Part shown: positions 57,384 to 64,000 of the stretch, piece after piece | How the letters are laid out: every line of letters starts with the position of its first letter | Position numbering within the stretch: the first letter of the stretch is position 1 | Source of the DNA: Schizophyllum amplum | Lineage: Eukaryota > Basidiomycota > Agaricomycetes > Agaricales > Schizophyllaceae | Reading direction: 5' to 3' | Length of the DNA stretch: 64,000 nt | Assembly (NCBI GenBank): GCA_007026445.1 | Contig: VDMD01000010.1 | Coordinates: 124,001 to 188,000, forward strand | The notes under the pieces: generated by a model | What the model was told of the DNA's origin: nothing | Database searches by the model: none | The model's input: only the letters and a program-made list of their open reading frames with translations | Position numbers and translations under genes: made by a program

Positions 57384-58948
57384 CTACACCTTTTGCACGA
57401 GGGGATTGAAGTTATAGTATTCGCACGCGCTCGACACCTGCATGCTACCCGTACCGCTCTTCGTTGTCTGGCCATCCTTGATGATTTGTACAGACGGCGC
57501 CTGATTGTCTTCAGTCGGGAATGATACCCAGCCGAGAGTGGGCTTGCCGCCCGTTGCGATGAACTCGGCATGAGAAGAGCCGATGTCAAGGGAGATAGTC
57601 GCATTGCCGGTAGAGTCAGCCAGCAGCGCGAGCGCGAAGACGGCGTCAGCCGGGTAGTCCGCTCCGTCAGGCCGCTCGCCCTGGCTGCAGAGAGCCGCCT
57701 TCGGACTTGTACGGTACCAGTAGATGACCTCGTCCTCCTGGGATGGCGTTAGACGACTGGTACTCGTATGCGAGCGCGCACGTACGTTTATGGTGGCCGA
57801 GCCTGTCTTATAAAGGCTCGCGTAGTACTGGACAATTGAGCGCCACGCGCCGTGATCGTACCCGAGTACGTAGTGCTCGGCATCGTATAGCTGCACCGTG
57901 TCGTCGTGGTCGCCGAGGTAGTGGCTCTCAGGGAAGTCGTTCCACGAGATGAGCTCAACTATATCAGGCTTGACGTCGTTGACAACTTGCTCCCAGCGGT
58001 AATGAAAGAGCGTGTCCGCTTGAACGACCCAGTTGTTGCCCGTGCCGAGCGACTTGAACTGCCAGGGGGAGACGGCTGGGATGCGGATGAGCAATGCGAC
58101 TACTTACAAGGTATCAGAAGCACGCTCACCCATGATATAGGGACCAGTTCTCTGGCTGTGTATCGCCTCCTGCATCGCAATGTCCGCGTCAGGCGTGAGC
58201 GTATCATTGGTGCCGGTAGGCCTTGATGAAGATCATAAGCGCTGCTCTTCCGTATAAACTGATATAACTTACCACGCCCACCAGTTGGCGAATCCGTCTA
58301 TGGATGAGAACGACGAGAGAACCTTGTCCACATCTCCTGAGCTTCCGTACTGGTTGAGGAACGCCGGCGTGAAGCTGATCGTCACGCCCTGCGAAGCAAG
58401 CGCAGATTTCAGGGTGACGTAGAAACCGTTCCCGTATGTGTCGCCCGAGAAGGTGGTGACCACGACCGCATCGTTCCAGCGGTACATCGCCGAGCTGGAT
58501 GCATGTTTGCTGATCAAATCTTGCATGGTCTCCTGGGTCCAGGAGTTGGCGCTCATGTCGAAGGAGATGATGAGATCAAACGACGCAGCCTCAGCTGCGG
58601 AGAAGGCGACACCGAGACGGTCTACCTCGTAGCCGTCGCCGGGATTCTTGATGTTCATTACTGCAAGCTGTCAGTGACGAGTTCTCAAGCAGTAGAAGCA
58701 GAACAATCCGTACTGAAGCCATCTATCCCGATGGATTGAGCGAGAGAGATATGGGGTGTCCATTTCTCTGCCGTGTCGTATCCATAAGCGCTTTCAACCT
58801 ATACAGAGGCAGACGCGTTCAGTCTTCAATATCTCAATTCTCAAGAGGCCGTAGAAAGAGGACTGACCATGAAGTGAGCGAATACATCGGCGGCATGGAC
58901 TCGCTCGACTGCGAGAAGCCCGGATAACAATAAAGAGAGTGAACGCAT
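57384..58948 (-). CDS. GH71 alpha-1,3-glucanase (mutanase)
   Basis: A secreted enzyme that cuts alpha-1,3-glucan, a fungal cell-wall polymer. The signal peptide is MRSLSLLLSGLLAVERVHA, with mature start ADVFAHFM spliced to VESAYGYDTAEKWTPHISLA, the GH71 entry motif. Then QSIGIDGF/MNIKNPGDGYEVDRLGVAF, LIISFDMSANSW, DAVVVTTFSGDTYGNGFY, VTISFTPAFLNQYG, FANWWAW, PAVSPWQFKSLGTGNNWVVQ, IVELISWNDFPESHYLGD and GYDHGAWRSIVQYYASLYK. A beta-rich C-terminal part follows and ends at 57384. Five or so exons. An upstream in-frame ATG (59032) exists, but the signal peptide favours 58948. A role in the fungus's own wall remodelling or in attack on other fungi is inferred from the family. Confidence 0.9.
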
Positions 58949-59676
58949 GCTGAGGGAGAAGGAGGGGAGGAGAAAGGTGAGAGTGAGTAGCGACGTCGCA
59001 GACTGACGCGTCTTAAGGGTGAATCCATCCAATTGTTACAAGCGCGGCCGCAGCATTCATGGGTGACAGACCCATCCCTGGACCGACGAAACGCGACGAC
59101 AAGCCCTGCGACGGACGGATATCAGGATAATCATCCGCAAACGATGGATCTAAACGTCGAACACACACTCAGTATACATGACTGCTGCCTGTGCTGTATC
59201 AGCAGCGATGATGAGAGCCTCGATATGTATGGTGGTGTTGACGGAATTCGTGGTGCACGTGGTCAACGACAACAACTCCGGCATCTGCCGAGGAGCAGGA
59301 ACGCGATCACGTGGTCCCAGTGCGTGCTCATTAACATTGTCCACTGTTAGATTCGTTGCTCTTTAATCGGAAGCGCCTGCGGCACTGCATGAAACAATGT
59401 TACCCGTCAAAGTGAGCGAAGAACGTCAGTAGTATTGAGAAAGGCCATGGTGCAGACGGGCACTCGAGCAGTCCTTGGACCTGAGGCTTGCCTTACGATG
59501 ACATTCAGACGGTCCCTTTTAGACTGTCCAGTCTGTCCTCGGTTCAGCGGGTGTATATCGCTCAAAATGGACTTTGTCGCTCATTCAGCGTCGCCGCTGC
59601 TGCCAGCTGATATTCATCGTCGACGCTGAGCCTGTCGCCTACATTATATATGTGATCGTGCCCGTAGGTACTACAA
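58949..59676. other. Intergenic, no gene seen
   Basis: About 730 nt between the GH71 start and the 3' end of the membrane protein gene. Short frames on both strands only. Confidence 0.45.
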
Positions 59677-60282
59677 TCACAAGCGAGCATCCTTCCCCTC
59701 GCCGTTGGCAGATAGTTTCGGGGCGACATGCGTATGAGAGACCTCAGGTGACAGCGCTTCCTTCAACGACAGCTTCGCCATTCCCGACGTATCTGAGTCC
59801 GTGTGTGACGCGACCGACCCCGCATCGTCTCGAACGCCGACCTGTCTGCGTGATCGAGTGTAGCGCTTGATCCAAGTGTAGATAGTGACCCCAATGAGGA
59901 TGATGCAGACGCCTAAGACGAAGAAGAGCGCGCCGGTGTAGTGTTGACTTTGACGATAAGTGTGAGCGGGTGCAGAGGCGAAGGGCGGGGCAGCGGACGT
60001 CGAGGACGCTGGATACGTAGACAAGGTCTGTTTAGAGGTCGCCTCGTCCGAGGAAAGGCTGACACTAGGCATGGCGAGGCGCGACCGATGGTGATGACGA
60101 TGAAGCGGCCGTTCTTGCGAGAAGGCGGTATGTAGTTTGTCTATGTGCTGCTGATAGTCTGAGCGTAGGCGAGTCTCTTGAGATGGGCGCAACCGATCAA
60201 GGAGGGTTTTGAGAACAGGGGCTCGCGCTATAGATATTCTGAGTTCATGGCGATCGTGCTGCCGCTGGTGATTGAATGTCAT
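59677..60282 (-). CDS. Single-pass membrane protein, uncharacterised
   Basis: An open frame with one strong membrane helix (YTGALFFVLGVCIILIGVTI followed by YTWIKRYTRSRR, giving a cytosolic side by the positive-inside rule). Its Ser/Thr/Ala-rich stretch before the helix and acidic tail after it (LSLKEALSPEVSHTHV) resemble small fungal type III membrane proteins. I chose the start MTFNHQRQHDRHEL at 60282. MPSVSLSSDEATS at 60072 is the likely alternative, and the frame stays open up to 60495. No family recognised. Confidence 0.5.
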   Translation of the reverse strand: MTFNHQRQHDRHELRISIARAPVLKTLLDRLRPSQETRLRSDYQQHIDKLHTAFSQERPLHRHHHRSRLAMPSVSLSSDEATSKQTLSTYPASSTSAAPPFASAPAHTYRQSQHYTGALFFVLGVCIILIGVTIYTWIKRYTRSRRQVGVRDDAGSVASHTDSDTSGMAKLSLKEALSPEVSHTHVAPKLSANGEGKDARL

Positions 60283-60495
60283 GGTCAGGCTTTCCTCCGC
60301 GGCAGCAGTTTCGATCGACGCACCTGCGCCGAGTCTCGCCAATTTGGAGTATTTGACAGATATGCAAAGGAATCCCAAAGAATAAACACCACCGAAGGGG
60401 CGTCGAGCCCAGCTGGAGCTGCTCTCGACAAAAGGACATGACGGTGACGGTGAGATGAGGCGGGCTGCCGGCCCGGAGCGCACACCGTCTTTCAA

Positions 60496-60876
60496 GAGCT
60501 TTCAAGTTCCCACCATCTCGGCCGCACTTTCTGCCCATCTCTTCGGCTATGCCCCCACGAAGATGCAGGTCTCTGCCGTGCCAGTACTTTGTAACTCACA
60601 ACAGGTGGCTTGCAATAATGACTGCGCACAGTAGGCTGGTCAGGCTGCCCTTTTTAAGGCGTGAAATCACTTGCAGTTGGGCAGTAGGCGTGTCGCAATT
60701 GCTGTATTATAGCTCATCCAGGACGCCCAGCTACAGAAGACGATGTACGAGTGCGTACTGTGCCCATGATGCCGAAAACTGGCTAACTCGCATTATGAAA
60801 GGCGCCCGGCGCGTTCTCGGCTTCGCAGACGCCACCTAGTAGCTCCTCGCCTCGAGGCTGAGAAGTTCGCCTTTCG
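60496..60876. other. Intergenic, divergent promoter region
   Basis: About 380 nt without a gene, between the minus-strand membrane protein and the DExH helicase gene. Confidence 0.45.
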
Positions 60877-60884
60877 TATATAAA
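60877..60884 (+). promoter_or_regulatory. TATA box of the DDX60-like gene
   Basis: The sequence tatataaa ends 42 nt upstream of the ATG at 60927; the leader between is CT-rich (ttctttcttctctcccaacc). Confidence 0.6.
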
Positions 60885-60926
60885 CCAAGGCGCCCACGGT
60901 TCTTTCTTCTCTCCCAACCGTTCGCC

Positions 60927-63900
60927 ATGGATCTTGGCGACGATATCGACGAACAGCAGCGTCCCGCTGCACAAACATTCGACGCGTCCTCCGCAGAGGA
61001 CGCCCTGAGGGCTTTGGACAATGCCTGGTATATAGGCGCGACCAAGAAGGCGCGATGGATGGATATTCTCGGAGACTATGCGGGCGAGGAATTGTTCCTC
61101 ATCGATGGTGCGTGTGGACGTTGCGGGAGGCCGTTGCGGCGCTAATGTGCATGTCTAGGCGATTCGCTCATTCAACGGGTCCTTGACGACCCACTTTTGG
61201 CTCTTGGGAAGGATGGTGGTGCGCCCCATCATACTGAATGCTTGACTAGACCGCTGATTCTCAACAGATGTCGGCTTCCAAACGTTGCACGCGTTGTACA
61301 CACTCGAGAAGGTTTTGTCGGAGTTTGTCAGCCGCGGCTGTAACTTCGAGATCGTATTCTGGGAAGGTAAGCTCGCCACCGTTTCCCTCTTTCACGTGAA
61401 TGATTCTCATCGTAATAACTAGACAATGCGCCAATTACTGTCAAAGCCGGTAGCGGCGCCTTTGTGACCACATCCAGGCGGCTTGCGCGTCGGATACTCA
61501 AGCACCACTGCGAGAGCGTTCTGAACATCCCGGTCACCACTTTTCAGAGCGTCGAAGACGATGGGTGGGTGCGATACGAGCATGAGAAGAAGGTGCGCGA
61601 TCTACCGAAGTTCACATACGGCTGGCTCACTCTGTCATGCAGCCGATGTTCGTCCTACTGAATGATGGCTCCGCGATCAATGAGAACGAGTCACTTGCCG
61701 CAGAGCGTATTTTATCTCAGCGTGCCGCAGTCCTCGCGCTTCAGCGCTCTGGTTTACCAATAGTATTACTCAACGGCATTGAATTTCGGGACTCCAAGGT
61801 AGGCACATCGCAATGGCCCTCGTCATAATCTGAACATTCCGAAAGATATCATCCTTCGTCTTCGAACAACGACGAGTCGGCGAGCTGCCCAAGAAGCTGT
61901 CCCGTGCCGTCAATATGGCCCGTGCTCGGCTGCAAGGGCACGCGGCAGAGGTTGAAGGCGAGACGAAGGGCTCACTTGTCGAGTTCATCAAACGTCTCCT
62001 GGATCGCGGCGCAAACACCAAATTCTTCAAAGAGCTGCTCTACATCTTTGTCGCACATCTTCAGCTCCTCCCGTCTTTATCGGTCGCAGAACGCGCCCAG
62101 CACGTCCGTCACGTCCATCCGAAGCTCAAGACTCTTCTGCTCGAAGAGTTCCTGCCTGTGGCACTGTCTGTTGCCGGCCCGTTGCACGCGATTACGGATG
62201 TCGATGGCCACATATATGTGGCGCTTCTGGGTGCTGTTATCGACGGTGTTTCCCCCGATCTGAGCCATCTCCTCGGCAATGATCGCGACGAGCGCATTCG
62301 TGGGCTATGGAAGGATGCCTGCTGTCCCGCTGTCGATCTCGTAGCCTTCGCTCGCCACTTCGCCTGTCCGATGGCTTCGTCAAAGCCTCGCGCTATCGTT
62401 TCTGAGGACGTATACGCAGTCCTACCCTTTCACGAGCCAACCTTCGACGAGCATTTGTCGGACATCCGCGTTCCCACGTCGGAGGAGCAGGAGGGTCTTC
62501 TGGCCGGCGTACCCGTAAAATACGCTCGAGGGGTCCTTTTCGCCGACGTGCATCACTGGCACAACAACCGCAGCATTCTACCATCTCACCTTGGTGGCAA
62601 ACCAGCTGAGAAGAAGTCGACGAATGCATGGCAGCGCAGCCGGCAGCTACGTAGCGAGCAGCGCTTCACGCACGGCCTTCAGCAGCAGGCGGCGACGCTG
62701 ATGGGCACGGTCGGCCTGAAGCAGCTCGTCATTGCGCCTGCGGGCAACGGGTCCGACCAGCGCGTTGCGGTCAGCGACAAGCGAGCATCGGGACGGACTG
62801 CGATGACGCACGCAGCGAAAACCTCGCAGAAGACCGCGAAGGGCAAACCGCCCAAGATGTCGAAGAAAGAGCAGCTCTTGCTCGACATCCAGACGAAGAA
62901 GGACGCGGAGGGGCGGAAGACGTCCATCAAGAGCTGGAAGGCACATTTAGTGGCGATGGGAGCGTTGTCCGTGGATGGGAAGCTTGCCTACCTCGACCAG
63001 ATCAACCGCAACAAGGAAGAAGAGGCCTGGTTAGGTACGGAACTCCGCGCGCTGCGTCTCGACCTTCTGTTACGCTTGTGGATCAACGACCCGGCGCGCG
63101 ACACCGAAACGGCCCGCGACAAGTACACGACGCAGGCCATGCACACCATAGCCGACTTGTGTGGACGCAAGGTGCTCACGAAGGCGATTGCGGAGAAGAT
63201 CAGCGGCGTACTTACGGTCCTCGGGTTCGGCGCGTACGCGAAAGACTTGCTGCCGGATGAGGAGAAGCTTGAGGACTTGAAGATGACGTTCAAATTCGTC
63301 GACTTGCTTGAGGCGAAGGGCACGCAATCTATCTTCCCCTGGATGCGCGTTCTGGAGGACCCGGTCGAGTGGCAGTTGCGGCTCTGGGGAGAGCACATGG
63401 ACCGCAGTATTGATGCTGCGAGCGACCCCCGCGTGGGCTTCCGCCCCGATGCGTGGCAACGACGCGTCCTCGACGCTATCGACCGGAACTCTTCCTTGCT
63501 TGTCATCGGTCAGTACTCGACGATTTACCGTAGTGAAGTATGTTGATCTCCTCCATACAGCTCCGACGAGCTCCGGCAAGACGTTCATATCATATTACGC
63601 CATGGAGAAAGTCTTACGCGACAGCGACAACGGTATACTCGTTTACATTGCGCCAACAAAAGCTCTCGTCTCGCAAATTGCCGCTGAGGTTTACGGACGC
63701 TTCAAGAAGAATCTGAAATCCGGTTCACTATGGGCGATGCAGACTCGCGATTACCGCGTCCACGATCCGCAAAACTGCCAAATTCTCGTCACTGTGCCCG
63801 ATATGCTCGCGATCATGTTGTTGAGTCCGCCTCTTGCGCGCTCGTGGACGCCCAGGATCAAGCGGTCAGTGGCGAAGCACGCCTTTCGCGTACAGTATAC

Positions 63901-64000
63901 TTAAAGACGTTACAGGATCATACTGGACGAGATTCACTCCATAGGTCAGCAAGAGGGTGGCGCCGTCTGGGAGCAAATACTTCTTCTGGCACCTTGTCCG
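60927..64000 (+). CDS. DDX60-like Ski2-family DExH helicase, partial at right edge
   Basis: A large RNA helicase-like gene cut off by the window end. The first ~850 residues are the family's long N-terminal region. It opens [20 protein letters not shown], then has several short exons ([59 protein letters not shown]). One long exon (61853-63509) follows, holding [40 protein letters not shown] and [20 protein letters not shown]. The helicase core begins with motif [15 protein letters not shown] (near 63570), [36 protein letters not shown] and motif II DEIH (near 63926). Animal DDX60 takes part in antiviral RNA sensing and decay. The role of fungal homologues is not established, and RNA surveillance is a guess. 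The C-terminal two-thirds of the core lie beyond 64000. Confidence 0.85.

Overview
This 64 kb window is nuclear DNA of a filamentous basidiomycete, most likely a wood-decaying member of the Agaricomycetes such as a polypore. The evidence is the gene style (many 45-80 nt GT-AG introns, GC-rich codon use, both strands coding) and the families present: FunK1 kinases, a DUF6533-type membrane protein, secreted GH6, GH3 and GH71 enzymes, F-box proteins and a small Zn2Cys6 protein. The placement is inferred from gene content only. There is no bacterial-type operon, CRISPR array, or rRNA or tRNA gene that I could support.

Layout. 1-1.9 kb: no convincing gene. 1.9-2.7 kb: a small NTF2-like protein. 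4.1-8.4 kb: the stress-response protein Nst1. 8.7-25.8 kb: an accessory island. Two FunK1 kinase copies point right (8.7-11.7 and 12.7-15.2 kb), and one complete copy plus a C-terminal fragment point left (22.9-25.8 and 22.2-22.5 kb). They enclose a Neo1-type P4-ATPase (15.8-20.0 kb) and a membrane-anchored DUF4097-like protein (20.5-22.1 kb). Copy 1 carries a one-base frameshift in the kinase C-lobe. Copy 2 has lost its first two exons and sits just downstream of a 504-bp foldback MITE with arms of about 180 bp.

26.2-35.9 kb: four minus-strand features: a DUF6533 membrane protein, the ankyrin-DHHC palmitoyltransferase Akr1 (with an apparent +1 frameshift), and a BRCT-containing family X DNA polymerase (Pol lambda/Pol4). 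36.9-49.9 kb: a GH6 cellobiohydrolase without CBM1, a TPR/F-box-like protein, the Gdt1 Mn/Ca transporter, translation factor eEF1B-gamma, and a secreted GH3 beta-glucosidase with a PA14 insert. 50.4-64 kb: mitochondrial Coa8, the Golgi pH regulator GPHR, an F-box protein, a mini Zn2Cys6 protein, a GH71 alpha-1,3-glucanase, a single-pass membrane protein, and the start of a DDX60-like DExH helicase that runs off the right edge.

Functionally the window mixes housekeeping genes (translation, membrane asymmetry, palmitoylation, Golgi ion balance, cytochrome oxidase assembly, DNA repair) with accessory genes (plant and fungal wall hydrolases, FunK1 kinases). GH6 and GH3 would act in series on cellulose (cellobiose release, then hydrolysis to glucose). 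GH71 more likely acts on fungal wall alpha-glucan. The most unusual content is the FunK1 island with its decaying copies, the foldback element, and a family of degenerate 19-20 nt minisatellites seen at 15.5 and 50.1 kb. Exon limits were read by eye from splice motifs and reading frame and have not been tested against transcripts.
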